Shown in pieces: positions 25,640 through 33,951 of a DNA stretch of 48,435 nucleotides. The notes beneath the pieces are model-generated. The model had not been told where the DNA came from, did no database searches, and saw nothing but the letters and a program-made list of their open reading frames with translations. The stretch covers positions 1-48,435 of the forward strand of contig JAIQFB010000033.1 of the NCBI GenBank assembly GCA_020073485.1, written 5' to 3'. This DNA is from Terriglobia bacterium. Its GTDB lineage: Bacteria; Acidobacteriota; Terriglobia; Acidiferrales; UBA7541. The position numbers and the translations under genes are program-made. Position 1 is the first letter of the stretch; every line of letters starts with the position of its first letter.

Positions 25640-27121
25640 CTACCACCCCTGCGGCCGCCATCTCCGCGGCAGCACCGGCGCCACCCTCCGCGTCTCCTCC
25701 GCCGAAAATTTCTTCATCCAGATCGCTCGCGAAGTCGGATCGACGGCCGTCACGCGTTCGGCGGCCACCACATCGGCGGGCGCGCGCCCCGGATCGAGCG
25801 CCGACTTCAAGCCGTAGCGCGCGGCATCGGACGGATCGTCCCCATCGCACTTCAGCGTATCTTCCACGTTCGCGGGATCGCGCGTCAGCGTCGGCAGATT
25901 CTCGATCAGCCGCGTGCAGTTGTCCGCGATCACCCAGTGATCCGCTTCCAGCGCCTGGTACATCAGCATCCAGCCGCCCACGCGATCGTTGTCGGCCGGC
26001 GTCGGACGCGGCAAGCCGGCGGCCGCCAGCCCGTCGCCCAGTTGCTCGGCGATCGAAGCGTCGGCCGAGCGCTGCGCAAACGCGTCGGGAGAAAGAAAAA
26101 CGTCGCGAATGCGTTCGGTCGCGCCCAGGCGATCCACACTGCGTTCGGCGATGGCCGCGGCCAGCATGCGCGGCGAAAGATGGTTCTGCACAAACTCGCG
26201 ATAGGTCACCACGCTGCCGTCGGCGCGCGTCGCGTGCCAGTAGACCGCGCTGGGATGCTCGAATCCCCAGTCGATCGAAATCCACCGTGGCGTCCACGGC
26301 TCCAGCTGCACCTGCTCGGCGCGCACCGTGTGCCGTTCTGGCTTGAACACATCGAAGTACTGCCCCGCGTAAACATCCCACTCGCCGTCCAGAAACGCGC
26401 GCCGCAGCGCCTCGGGCAGTTGCCCCAGCGTCTTGCGGTACTGCGTGTCCTTATCGAACAGCGGATTGTCCGCGATCGTCGCGTGAATAAATTCGTAGTC
26501 GCCCGAATCGTACTGATCGGGACGGTCCATCCCCGGGGCCGGCGCGCGATCCACCCACAGCGCCTTCACCCAGGCGTGGCCAATGTTCCCCGGATTGGTC
26601 GCGCCGGCCATGCACGGACGCGCGCCCTTGATGTGGCAGCGATTCCGGCTGGTCAGAAACTGCCACTGCTTCAGCGTGAAATGCGTCAGTTCATCGACGC
26701 CGATAAAAAGATATTCAGCGCCCTGGTAGCGGTACACATCATTCTCGGTGTCGCAATACGCAAAGCGCGTGGTCGACCCGTTCAGCCAGGTCACGATGTG
26801 CTTGGATTCGTTATATTTTTCGTACAGTTCGCGCGGAACATCCCGCCGGAAATACGTGATCAGCGAAGCTTCCAGCTCCGGAAACGTCCTCCGCAGCAGC
26901 AGCGTATCGACGCCCGGATGCAGGTGCGCCTGGTAGATGGCCTCGTACAGCAGCGCCTTTGTCTTCCCCGGCCCTGCCGCCCCGCCGAACAACCGGTATT
27001 TCGCGTCGGACTCGTGAAACTCTTTCTGACGGTCAAAAGGCTCGTACCGGAATTTCTTGCAGAATTTGTCAAAGTTGCGAATGCAATTCTTCGCCTTTGA
27101 TTTGTCGGGTTTCTTCCCCAT
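25640..27121 (-). CDS. Large terminase subunit (TerL)
   Basis: A 493-residue protein, starting at ATG 27121 rather than the repeat-derived GTG 15 bases upstream. It is the ATPase-nuclease motor that packs phage DNA. The ATPase domain has Walker A GGAAGPGKT at 46-54, a coupling-like L-L-R-R-T motif after it, and Walker B in EYLFIGVDELTHF. The RNase H-like nuclease domain begins near WISIDWGFEHPSAV, whose aspartate is a metal ligand, and has further acidic positions downstream. Length and layout are normal, so the gene looks functional. No small subunit gene was found. It lies before the portal gene with one small gene and a cargo gene between. Confidence 0.95.
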   Translation of the reverse strand: MGKKPDKSKAKNCIRNFDKFCKKFRYEPFDRQKEFHESDAKYRLFGGAAGPGKTKALLYEAIYQAHLHPGVDTLLLRRTFPELEASLITYFRRDVPRELYEKYNESKHIVTWLNGSTTRFAYCDTENDVYRYQGAEYLFIGVDELTHFTLKQWQFLTSRNRCHIKGARPCMAGATNPGNIGHAWVKALWVDRAPAPGMDRPDQYDSGDYEFIHATIADNPLFDKDTQYRKTLGQLPEALRRAFLDGEWDVYAGQYFDVFKPERHTVRAEQVQLEPWTPRWISIDWGFEHPSAVYWHATRADGSVVTYREFVQNHLSPRMLAAAIAERSVDRLGATERIRDVFLSPDAFAQRSADASIAEQLGDGLAAAGLPRPTPADNDRVGGWMLMYQALEADHWVIADNCTRLIENLPTLTRDPANVEDTLKCDGDDPSDAARYGLKSALDPGRAPADVVAAERVTAVDPTSRAIWMKKFSAEETRRVAPVLPRRWRPQGW

Positions 27122-27129
27122 GGTCGTGG

Positions 27130-27250
27130 AATCCACAGATGAACGCAGATAAACACTGATAAAACCAGATCAAAGAACCAAGAGCCTAACCATGAGGACT
27201 TATTTGGTTGTTTTGCCTTTATCCGTGTCCATTCGTGTGCATCTGTGGAT
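27130..27250. repeat. CCACAGATG-type long inverted repeat
   Basis: ATCCACAGATGAACGCAGAT on the left, GTGTCCATTCGTGTGCATCT plus GTGGAT on the right. It fills the gap before the terminase gene and reaches to within nine bases of its start codon. Confidence 0.75.
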
Positions 27251-27262
27251 TGCTCTTCGCCT

Positions 27263-27439
27263 TCAGGCTCCACGCATTTTCTTTCCGATATAAAAAGCGG
27301 CCGCCCCGCCGATGATGCACAACCCGATCGCATAGTGATGCACGCTGAGAATTGCCCCGGCGATGAGCGCGCCCATCCCCGCGAGCTGCACGTACTGCCC
27401 CAGCGCCTGCATCTGCGGCGTCCCCGGTGTCGTTGCCAT
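27263..27439 (-). CDS. Small two-helix membrane protein, second holin candidate
   Basis: A 58-residue protein starting at MATTPGTPQM with a strong ribosome site (GGAGGAATC). It has a Gln-rich soluble start, then two closely spaced hydrophobic segments (MGALIAGAILSVHHYAIGLC, IIGGAAAFYIGKKM) and a basic tail. Such proteins may be holins or membrane-anchored virion components. It lies just upstream of the terminase, far from the lysozyme gene. Confidence 0.6.
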   Translation of the reverse strand: MATTPGTPQMQALGQYVQLAGMGALIAGAILSVHHYAIGLCIIGGAAAFYIGKKMRGA

Positions 27440-27496
27440 GATTCCTCCCATAGTCCATCCTGAAATTAATTTAAAGAAAATGAGTCACTGCCCTTC

Positions 27497-27644
27497 AGTG
27501 GCGCAGGCTTCAGCCTGTGGAAGTTGGTTAAGGCGATAATTTTTGAATTTGGAGCCTGTTATCAGTGAGGAGTTTCTCGGGGAGATTGCCAAGACGGATC
27601 GTGGTGTGCCCCGACTAACTTCCACAGGCTGAAGCCTGCGCCAC
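27497..27644. repeat. TGGCGCAGGCTTCAGCCTG palindromic pair
   Basis: Arms 27497-27523 and 27618-27644 are perfect reverse complements over about 26 bases, 94 bases apart. The best matched pair of the family in the window. Confidence 0.85.
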
Positions 27645-27648
27645 AAAA

Positions 27649-29853
27649 TCAATCGCAGCACCCCATCAGCCCCAGCGTGCTCGCCCCGGCGCGAAACACA
27701 TACGCGCCCATTTCCCATCCCCCGCCGGTATTCTGATTGAACAGCCCCACGCTCCCTGGCCACAAATCCCCGGCAAAAAGCCCCATCTGATACGTGGACC
27801 CGAGATTCACGCCCGAATCGATCGCCGGCGACCCCGTAAGCAGCGTGTAATCCCCGCCCGCAGAAAACGATGCGCCATTTGTCAGCGCTGGATTAGAAGT
27901 CAGAGAATGCGCATCCTGCGAACTCGCCGTCTTCCAATTCGCAAAGTTGTACGCCGTCCCGCCCCAGTTAAATGGCGTGCCCGACGCCGAAAAATAATCG
28001 TTGTAGTCGTAGGCCGTGCTGGTCTCCGAGGACGCGTCGACCGAAGCGTACCCGCCGGTCCAGAAAATATTATTTTTCACCAGCGTGCCCGTCGAAGTGG
28101 ACGCCTGCGTCACCACCGGATTCGCTACGCCAGGCCCGTACACCGTATTGTTGTAAATGACGCTGCCCGCGCTCCCGGTCAGCAGAAAACCTTCTCCTCC
28201 GGTCGTGCTCGAACTCGACGCCGAAATATCCAGCAGGTTGCTCCAGAACGCGATGGACGCGCCCGTGCCCAGCCCCGAATTTCCCCCGCTGCCCACGTCC
28301 ACGCCCCACTCGAAATTTCCGTAGATATAGCTGTGCGACACCGTCAGCGACGTCCCCGAATCCCCCACCAGCACGCCGTACCCATGCCCGTTGAACGTAT
28401 TCGACCGGAACGGCCCGGCGGTGCTGTAAATCAGGCAGCTGTCTATCGTGTTGTTCGCCGCGCCGCCGTGCGCCACCACCACGCTCCACACGCTGCCCGT
28501 AAACACGTAGGCCTCGCGCATGTACGTGTCGTTATAGAACGTGGAATTCTGAATGAGGTTCCCCGAATTCCCGGCGCCGTAAATGCACAGCGGCGATGTT
28601 CCGTACGAGTTGTAGGCGACGATGTTGGAAACAAGGTTGCTGGTCGCGCCCGTGTAGACACACACCGGATGCCGGTAGGTGTCATGAAACGCGGCATTGC
28701 GCACAATCGAGTGGCTGCCGGTCAAATAAATCCCGCCGAGCGTGGTGCTCGACGTGTTGTAGGTCTCGGCCTGGTCGAGTGAATCGAAAATTAACCAGGA
28801 CTGCCCGTTGTCCCAGGTCGTGAAGCTCGGGCTCGAAGCGGTCACGTACGAATACGTTTTGCCTTTGGTCGCAACATTCGAGTTGTCCGACGCGTGGATG
28901 TACAAAAACGTCCCGTCGTAGAACCACGATCCCGGCGTCTGGTCCACCGATAGCGGATTCAGCACCAGTTGCAGCAGATTGCCGTTTTCCCAAGCCGCCA
29001 CCGGCGCCGATCCCAGAGCCTGGTAATACGTGTACTGCGTGGTGTTGATCGCGACGATATTCTTGATGACGATGTTGCCGCCGGTCGAATACCCGCTCAC
29101 CGTGGTGCTCTGCGACTGGTCCGGCCCCGAAAAATTCGACCACAGCGTTTCGTGGTTGTTGGTGTAGTACTCGACGTTTCGCGCCGTGGTGTAGATCGTC
29201 ACCATCTGGTCGACGGTGTTATCCAGGCTGTACGAAAGCTGGTCCGATGTCACCGTGGTTCCGGCCGGCACGGTCACGCCATTGTTTCCGCCGCCCCAGG
29301 TAATGCGCGTGATCGAGCTTGTGTTCGGAGCGGTCGTCGCCGGGCCGATCCCCGCACCCGTAATGTTCAGCGCGGCGGTGGGCGATGCTGTAACGCTGAT
29401 GGTAATCAGCGACGCGGCATTGGTGATGTCCAGATGCGAAACCTGCTCGCGCCAGTTGCGCGTGGCGCTGTCCGTGCTCGATGTCAGCGAATCGGGCGGC
29501 GTAAAGATCGACGTCGTCGTATTCGGTGCCAGCGTATACCCGCTGGTATTGAGCAGCGTCGAACCTTTCACAATCGGATTGGCCCCGCTGCCGTACGCGC
29601 CAAACGTGATGGGCGATCCGCTCGCCCCGCTCGACGGCGCAACCAGCGAAGTCCCGTACCAGGCGTCGCCGCGATTAAACAAAACCGCATCGCCCGCCGA
29701 AAACGTCGACGCATTCACTTTCGCGATCGTCTGCCACGGCGCGCTTGGCGACGTCCCGCTGTTGGCATCGCTCCCGGCTGCCGCAACATAGTAAGTAGTA
29801 GCCCGAGCGGAAACAGCGGCAAGCATCACCATCAAGGTGGTGAGCCGGAACAC
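27649..29853 (-). CDS. Secreted right-handed beta-helix protein (pectate-lyase-like fold)
   Basis: With start GTG 29853 the product has 734 residues; the longer frame to 30135 reads through a repeat. Signal peptide FRLTTLMVMLAAVSARA is followed by TTYYVAAAGSDANSGTSPSA and PWQTIAKVN, the typical opening of beta-helix polysaccharide-binding or lyase proteins. Repeated short strands follow (SIVRNAAFHDTYRHPVCVYT; NLIQNSTFYNDTYMR; NTIDSCLIYSTAGPF; LTVSHSYIYGNFEWGVDVG), each a turn of the helix. No catalytic residues are assigned. It may be a tailspike-like protein that binds surface sugars, or a cell-exported carbohydrate-active protein; the signal peptide argues for the periplasm. Confidence 0.75.
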   Translation of the reverse strand: MFRLTTLMVMLAAVSARATTYYVAAAGSDANSGTSPSAPWQTIAKVNASTFSAGDAVLFNRGDAWYGTSLVAPSSGASGSPITFGAYGSGANPIVKGSTLLNTSGYTLAPNTTTSIFTPPDSLTSSTDSATRNWREQVSHLDITNAASLITISVTASPTAALNITGAGIGPATTAPNTSSITRITWGGGNNGVTVPAGTTVTSDQLSYSLDNTVDQMVTIYTTARNVEYYTNNHETLWSNFSGPDQSQSTTVSGYSTGGNIVIKNIVAINTTQYTYYQALGSAPVAAWENGNLLQLVLNPLSVDQTPGSWFYDGTFLYIHASDNSNVATKGKTYSYVTASSPSFTTWDNGQSWLIFDSLDQAETYNTSSTTLGGIYLTGSHSIVRNAAFHDTYRHPVCVYTGATSNLVSNIVAYNSYGTSPLCIYGAGNSGNLIQNSTFYNDTYMREAYVFTGSVWSVVVAHGGAANNTIDSCLIYSTAGPFRSNTFNGHGYGVLVGDSGTSLTVSHSYIYGNFEWGVDVGSGGNSGLGTGASIAFWSNLLDISASSSSTTGGEGFLLTGSAGSVIYNNTVYGPGVANPVVTQASTSTGTLVKNNIFWTGGYASVDASSETSTAYDYNDYFSASGTPFNWGGTAYNFANWKTASSQDAHSLTSNPALTNGASFSAGGDYTLLTGSPAIDSGVNLGSTYQMGLFAGDLWPGSVGLFNQNTGGGWEMGAYVFRAGASTLGLMGCCD

Positions 29854-29882
29854 CTTAAGCCCGAAATTGGTGGCGCGGGCTT

Positions 29883-29959
29883 TGGTAGCACAGGCTTCAG
29901 CCTGTGCGGTTTTAGGTTGCCGGGGCGCAAAGGCGCGCAGGCTAAAGCCCGTGCCACCA
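29883..29959. repeat. GCTTCAGCC palindromic pair
   Basis: Arms 29883-29908 and 29933-29959 are near reverse complements. The pair lies just upstream of the beta-helix gene start. Confidence 0.75.
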
Positions 29960-29965
29960 AGAATC

Positions 29966-31567
29966 TCACTGCACCACATAGCTGATGCCGCCCGATACCT
30001 GCCCGGATCCGGAATTGAACAGGCAAAGATTGTCCGCGCTGGTTCCCTCGGCGCCCACGGCCGCGGCACCGCTGCCCAGGGCAATGCCGCCGTTGGCCAT
30101 AAAACTCCATCCCGTCGCCGCGGTCGCGCCGCCAAACCCGCTCACACCCGCCGTGCCGGTGCCGCAAACCGTTCCGGTTCCTTCCACCAGCGCCACGCTG
30201 GTCGCCGCCGCTACCACCACGTGAATCGAGCAAATATAAATTTTCTTCGACGAAGTCCCTGCTACCAGCTGCGTGTTCGCCGTCTGATTAATGCTGACAA
30301 ACGATTTCGTTTGCGCCTGACACGGATCCAACGAGCTCGCACCGGCTTGCCCGGTGGCAAATTGCCCCTGAGCCGCAGCCGCAACCGCTGCTGCATGCCC
30401 CGCCGCGGGCCGCGCCAACCCGCGAAGGCTGAAGTCGAAAATGTCGGGACCTACGTTACTGTTCTCCCAACTCAACTGCTCGGATGGCCGCGATTTAGTA
30501 GCGTAGACTTCAATCTGCGCGCCCTTCGTATTCGTCGCCCCGTTCCCACTCGGAGACGCATCGAGCGCCGCGCCGAACAGCGCCAGCGTAACCGCCGCCA
30601 GCACGGTCCCAAAAATCCACCACTTGCTCTTGCCCCCGCGCGCCTCGGCCGATTTCCTGGCTGTGCCCGAATTACTGCCAGCCGCCGTTGCACTCAACTC
30701 TCCCCGCGAAGGCCTCCGCGTCAAATCCAGCAGCCCGCGCAGCACGCCAAATTCCACCGCCACTGCCGCCGCTTCATCCGCGCGCGCATCGCCCGTCACC
30801 GGCAACACAATCCGCAGCTCGCGCTCGGAATGCACCACACCGCCCGGACGGTCCACCATCACCGGAGCCGCCGCGAGTTGCGTCACGTGCCGCAAAATCG
30901 CCGCCTCCAGGTCCCCGTCCACCGAATCAAAATGAATATTCCCAGTAGGACAGGTCCCGACAGGGCCGGGATTTTCGACTTCAGCCTGTTTGCCTTTCGC
31001 ATCCCCGGCAAGAATCTGTCCGCCATCCTCATGTCCAGCGTCACCCAATCCGCATCGCTCGCCTGCGGCATCCTCCCCTTCCGAAAAAGAGGCGAGAGAG
31101 GAAGCGCCGCCAAACGAAGGCGACGCCTCCCCGCGATCCGCAGGTTGGCCGTGCGTGGACGAATCCGGCTGTGAGGCGGGCGCCCCCTCCGGAGTTCCCG
31201 CTTTTGGAGCGAGGGAGGGAGTCAGGGGTTGAGGAGCCGGGGCAAGACGGGTGTGGGCTGTACTTGCAGCCCACAAATCAGAAGTCTGGGCCGCTTTTGC
31301 TTGTCCTGACGAAGGACGCGCAACCCGCGAAATCGATGTCACACCTTCACTGAATGCCCGCGTCATCGAGGGCGCAGCGTTGCTTTCCGTTCCCGGCGCA
31401 ACAATACTCGCGGGTGAAGAGGTTTCAATCGCAACCGCATATCCCGAATGTGGCGCTTGCGTCACCACTTCGGCCGGCAGGAATTCCGTCACCGCAAATC
31501 CCGCCAGGCGCAGCAAGTGCCGCGTCGCCCGCGCGCAATTATTTTCGCCGATAATCTTGATTCGCAT
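29966..31567 (-). CDS. Composite prophage structural protein with internal membrane segment
   Basis: With start ATG 31567 (GCGGGAAAAT upstream) the product has 533 residues. Part one (about 1-260) starts MRIKIIGENNCARATRHLLR and includes a Pro/Ser-rich linker. Then comes a membrane segment (KSKWWIFGTVLAAVTLALFG) that looks like the signal peptide of a second protein. Part two ends in a beta domain (LDPCQAQTKSFVSINQTANT; KKIYICSIHVVVAAATSVAL; GSGQVSGGISYVV) often found alone in phage and environmental structural proteins. Two stretches (30945-30995 and 30424-30515) are repeat-derived in-frame sequence. It could be a fusion of two genes or an anchored virion protein. The beta domain likely forms the virion part. 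Confidence 0.65.
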   Translation of the reverse strand: MRIKIIGENNCARATRHLLRLAGFAVTEFLPAEVVTQAPHSGYAVAIETSSPASIVAPGTESNAAPSMTRAFSEGVTSISRVARPSSGQAKAAQTSDLWAASTAHTRLAPAPQPLTPSLAPKAGTPEGAPASQPDSSTHGQPADRGEASPSFGGASSLASFSEGEDAAGERCGLGDAGHEDGGQILAGDAKGKQAEVENPGPVGTCPTGNIHFDSVDGDLEAAILRHVTQLAAAPVMVDRPGGVVHSERELRIVLPVTGDARADEAAAVAVEFGVLRGLLDLTRRPSRGELSATAAGSNSGTARKSAEARGGKSKWWIFGTVLAAVTLALFGAALDASPSGNGATNTKGAQIEVYATKSRPSEQLSWENSNVGPDIFDFSLRGLARPAAGHAAAVAAAAQGQFATGQAGASSLDPCQAQTKSFVSINQTANTQLVAGTSSKKIYICSIHVVVAAATSVALVEGTGTVCGTGTAGVSGFGGATAATGWSFMANGGIALGSGAAAVGAEGTSADNLCLFNSGSGQVSGGISYVVQ

Positions 31568-31606
31568 ATTTTCCCGCATAAGAAAAAGTAAAAACAAGAA
31601 ATGGGG

Positions 31607-31735
31607 ACCACGGATGCACACGGAGGAACACGGATAAAGGAAAAATCTGAAAAGAATAGAAACGGCAATTGATCTAGCTATTCCAGAAATTGGCCTTTGA
31701 TCTTATCCGTGTCAATCCGTGTGCATCCGTGGTTC
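31607..31735. repeat. CCACGGATG-type long inverted repeat
   Basis: ACCACGGATGCACACGGAGG on the left and GTCAATCCGTGTGCATCCGT plus GGTT on the right, about 80 bases apart. The pair overlaps the false upstream start of the composite gene. Confidence 0.8.
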
Positions 31736-31752
31736 CAAAGCTCGCCGGTGTG

Positions 31753-32073
31753 TTAACGGACGAAGGTGAGCTGCGCGGGGCCGGTGCCGCTGGCGGCTTG
31801 TAGATAGGCGATGGTGTCGCCCGCGAAGAACCGCGTTCCCGATCCGGCGTCCTGCACGCCGGCGGAATGCCGCGGCACGGAAATCGTCTCGATGCTCCCA
31901 GCCGGGATGGTGTCCTGCGTGGTCGCGTCCCCGGAATCGGTACGGATCAAGAGATTCACCGGCGCCGAATTCTTAATGGCCACGCCCATGCAGTCGATCG
32001 GCGCGACAATCGCGGTCCACGACACCGTGTCCACCGTCAGTTGCTTCTTCACGTAATTTGGATTCGAGGTCAT
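31753..32073 (-). CDS. Small beta-rich prophage protein
   Basis: A 106-residue protein with alternating strands (QLTVDTVSWTAIVAPIDCMG; VAIKNSAPVNLLIRTD; IETISVPRHS; TIAYLQAASGTGPAQLTFVR) and no membrane segment. The last strand pattern, ending in an Arg, is typical of small phage head or tail proteins that form beta sandwiches. No known family is recognised. Confidence 0.65.
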   Translation of the reverse strand: MTSNPNYVKKQLTVDTVSWTAIVAPIDCMGVAIKNSAPVNLLIRTDSGDATTQDTIPAGSIETISVPRHSAGVQDAGSGTRFFAGDTIAYLQAASGTGPAQLTFVR

Positions 32074-32146
32074 GGCGGCAAAGTGATCCCCATCACAGAC
32101 GTGCGCCTATCGTTTGTTTATTGTGGTGTTTAAGCAGGAGGCCCGC

Positions 32147-32296
32147 ATGAAAGACAAGCCCGACAAATCCGTATTCATAGGCAATCTCGAGCATCGCGGC
32201 GGCAAAAAGCTTTCACAACACGGCGTCGAGTTCTCCCACAAGATCCGCGAAGTGCGCAAGCACCCCACAGCCGGCTTCCGCGGAAGGAAGGGATGA
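32147..32296 (+). CDS. Small basic protein of unknown function
   Basis: A 49-residue protein on the plus strand with a perfect ribosome site (AGGAGG, 5 bases before ATG). It is Lys/Arg/His/Gly-rich (NLEHRGGKKLSQHGVEFSHK; RKHPTAGFRGRKG) and has no Cys and no membrane segment. The charge suggests nucleic acid binding, but nothing proves it. It lies between two minus-strand structural genes, in the same gap pattern as the other plus-strand cargo genes. Confidence 0.6.
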   Translation: MKDKPDKSVFIGNLEHRGGKKLSQHGVEFSHKIREVRKHPTAGFRGRKG

Positions 32297-32302
32297 GAAG
32301 AT

Positions 32303-32394
32303 GTGATTCCCGCCGAAGGCGGGTGATTCGCAACTCGTGAAAATAGCAGCCAGTAACGTGGTGTCGTTTTCATGAATCACAAATCACGAGTTAC
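32303..32394. repeat. GTGATT/AATCAC repeat with small hairpin
   Basis: GTGATTCCCGCCGAAGGCGG contains a short GCCGAAGGC hairpin; later ATGAATCACAAATCACGAGT matches in reverse. Related to the 6403-6560 cluster. Confidence 0.6.
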
Positions 32395-32399
32395 GGTTC

Positions 32400-32771
32400 T
32401 TACGGCAGCATCTTCGCCGTCAACGAAGCTCCGCCAGTCGAGGTTACCAGCTTGATGCGCAGGAACTTCGCGCGGACTCCGGTTACCGTGCGCGCTTCTC
32501 CGGCGGTCGCCGTAGATGTGTCCAGGTCGCTGTACTCGGCGTCCACGTCCGCCGACGCTCCCTGCAGGCGGATGTTGATGGCCGACGGCGCGGTGCCGAA
32601 AATGGTTTGCCAGCGCACGGCGTGCGTCTGGTCGGCCAGGCCGCTGGGCTCGGGAATTGCGAATTGCGCGCCGGCCGTGTTGGCCGAGGGAAATGCCTCG
32701 GCGTTGAAACTGTATCCGACGTCGCCGGGAAACAGCGAAAGCGGCGGCATGGCGTTGCTATAGGCGGGCAT
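32400..32771 (-). CDS. Small prophage structural protein
   Basis: A 123-residue protein starting MPAYSNAMPP, chosen because CAGGAGG lies 5 bases upstream; the longer frame would add a hydrophobic stretch encoded by intergenic sequence. It is Ala/Pro/Ser-rich with strands at TVTGVRAKFLRIKLVTS, and no Cys. Probably a virion or decoration protein. Confidence 0.65.
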   Translation of the reverse strand: MPAYSNAMPPLSLFPGDVGYSFNAEAFPSANTAGAQFAIPEPSGLADQTHAVRWQTIFGTAPSAINIRLQGASADVDAEYSDLDTSTATAGEARTVTGVRAKFLRIKLVTSTGGASLTAKMLP

Positions 32772-32918
32772 GAGGCCTCCTGAAGATTTTGCGATGACAA
32801 TAAATACGGTAAGAGAGATGATCAGTGACAGCGTAAATCGTGGAGTTGCAATGCGTGGATCGACTGCAGGCACAGACGCAAGGCCAACATACCCAGTCCA
32901 GGTCGTGGGGTCTGCCGT

Positions 32919-32951
32919 TTCAAATCTCAGATTTGGAATTTCAAATCTGAC
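32919..32951. repeat. AT-rich TTTCAAATCTCAGATTTG-type repeat
   Basis: TTTCAAATCTCAGATTTGGA and ATTTCAAATCTG in tandem, a near-palindromic AT island. Same class as 4670-4735. Confidence 0.65.
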
Positions 32952-33118
32952 GCGCCCCCGCCTATGCCCCCAAAAACACCAACGCCCGCCACAAAACGCT
33001 GGGCGGGCTGAATTAATTCCGGATCAGACTGTACTTCTGCAAGAAAGAGAGTACCATAAACCGTTTTTATTTGTCAATACTTTTCTATAAATATTTTTTA
33101 GAACTCAAGGAGATCGTC

Positions 33119-33553
33119 ATGAGAACCAAACTGCATCTTGCCGCACTGCTCTTCGGCTCCCTGTTCCTTCTCGCCGGGGCCAATCCCCGGACCACCCAAA
33201 AGATTGACAAGGACCAACTTCCGCCCGAATTCGTGCCCACCGGCAAGCAAATGTTCACGGAATACTGCGCCGCCTGCCACGGCGCCGACGCCAAGGGCAA
33301 CGGCCCCGCACGCGCTTCCCTCAAGGTCCCCGCGGCCAATCTCACCACCCTGGCCAAGCGCCACGGCGGTACTTTTCCTTATGACTACGTCACTAAGGTC
33401 CTGCAATTCGGCCCCGGTTTCGCCACGCACGGCTCTTCCGACATGCCCACCTGGGGTCCGATCTTCCGGTACATGGACAACTACAACAATGCCGCGGTGC
33501 AGAAGCGCATCAAGAACCTGTGCGACTATTTGAACTCCCTGCAGGAAAAGTGA
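33119..33553 (+). CDS. Secreted class I cytochrome c
   Basis: A 144-residue protein; ATG 33119 has a strong ribosome site (CAAGGAGATCGTC). A signal peptide (LHLAALLFGSLFLLAGA) precedes one c-type haem site C50-A-A-C53-H54, in the setting TEYCAACHGADAKGNGPA. The distal methionine ligand is in SSDMPTWGPIFRYMDN. The family carries electrons in the periplasm. An AT-rich promoter-like stretch (TTGTCA at 33071, TATAAA at 33086 and TATTTT at 33092) lies upstream, and an inverted repeat follows. It sits on the plus strand inside the prophage between minus-strand genes, so it may be a cargo (moron) gene. No haem-lyase or oxidase gene is near. Similar small cytochromes are common in acidobacteria. Confidence 0.9.
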   Translation: MRTKLHLAALLFGSLFLLAGANPRTTQKIDKDQLPPEFVPTGKQMFTEYCAACHGADAKGNGPARASLKVPAANLTTLAKRHGGTFPYDYVTKVLQFGPGFATHGSSDMPTWGPIFRYMDNYNNAAVQKRIKNLCDYLNSLQEK

Positions 33554-33745
33554 TTCCCGCGATTCGGGCGCATTTTGTATCTCGGCCTACCTGATGCTTC
33601 CATGTCAGGCTGGCCGGATTGGAAAACCGATGGACCCGGACTCGTAGCGTTTGCGCCCGCACTCAGATTCCTCTTTGATTTTACATCCGGACTCATATTA
33701 AACTCTGCCCGCCGGTGTCGCGCCCCGCATGCGCGAGATGCCGGT

Positions 33746-33787
33746 GCGCCGTGCCGGCGAGTCGGAGCGCAATATCCGGCACGGCGC
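33746..33787. repeat. Perfect GC-rich inverted repeat
   Basis: GCGCCGTGCCGG (33746-33757) and CCGGCACGGCGC (33776-33787) are exact reverse complements around an 18-base loop. No T run follows, so it is probably a repeat or mRNA-stability hairpin rather than a terminator. Confidence 0.6.
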
Positions 33788-33951
33788 GTTCCATGCTTCT
33801 CCACGCACTCGAACGCAAAATGGCAAACGTCTCACCCGGCCGAATCGCGCCTCGTAACTATTCGCTTTGTGCACTCATCGCTCTGGCCGGCCCGTCGTAT
33901 TTCAAATTCTAACTTCAAATTTGAAGTGCTCCGTTTCCCGCTGCGCCATCG

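Noticed and set aside
25310-27100. A 596-residue plus-strand frame opposite the terminase
   Set aside because: The terminase on the minus strand has Walker A, Walker B and nuclease residues; this frame is its complement.
29854-30135. N-terminal extension of the beta-helix protein
   Set aside because: The extra 94 residues come from the end of the neighbouring gene and the palindromic repeat, and would hide the signal peptide.
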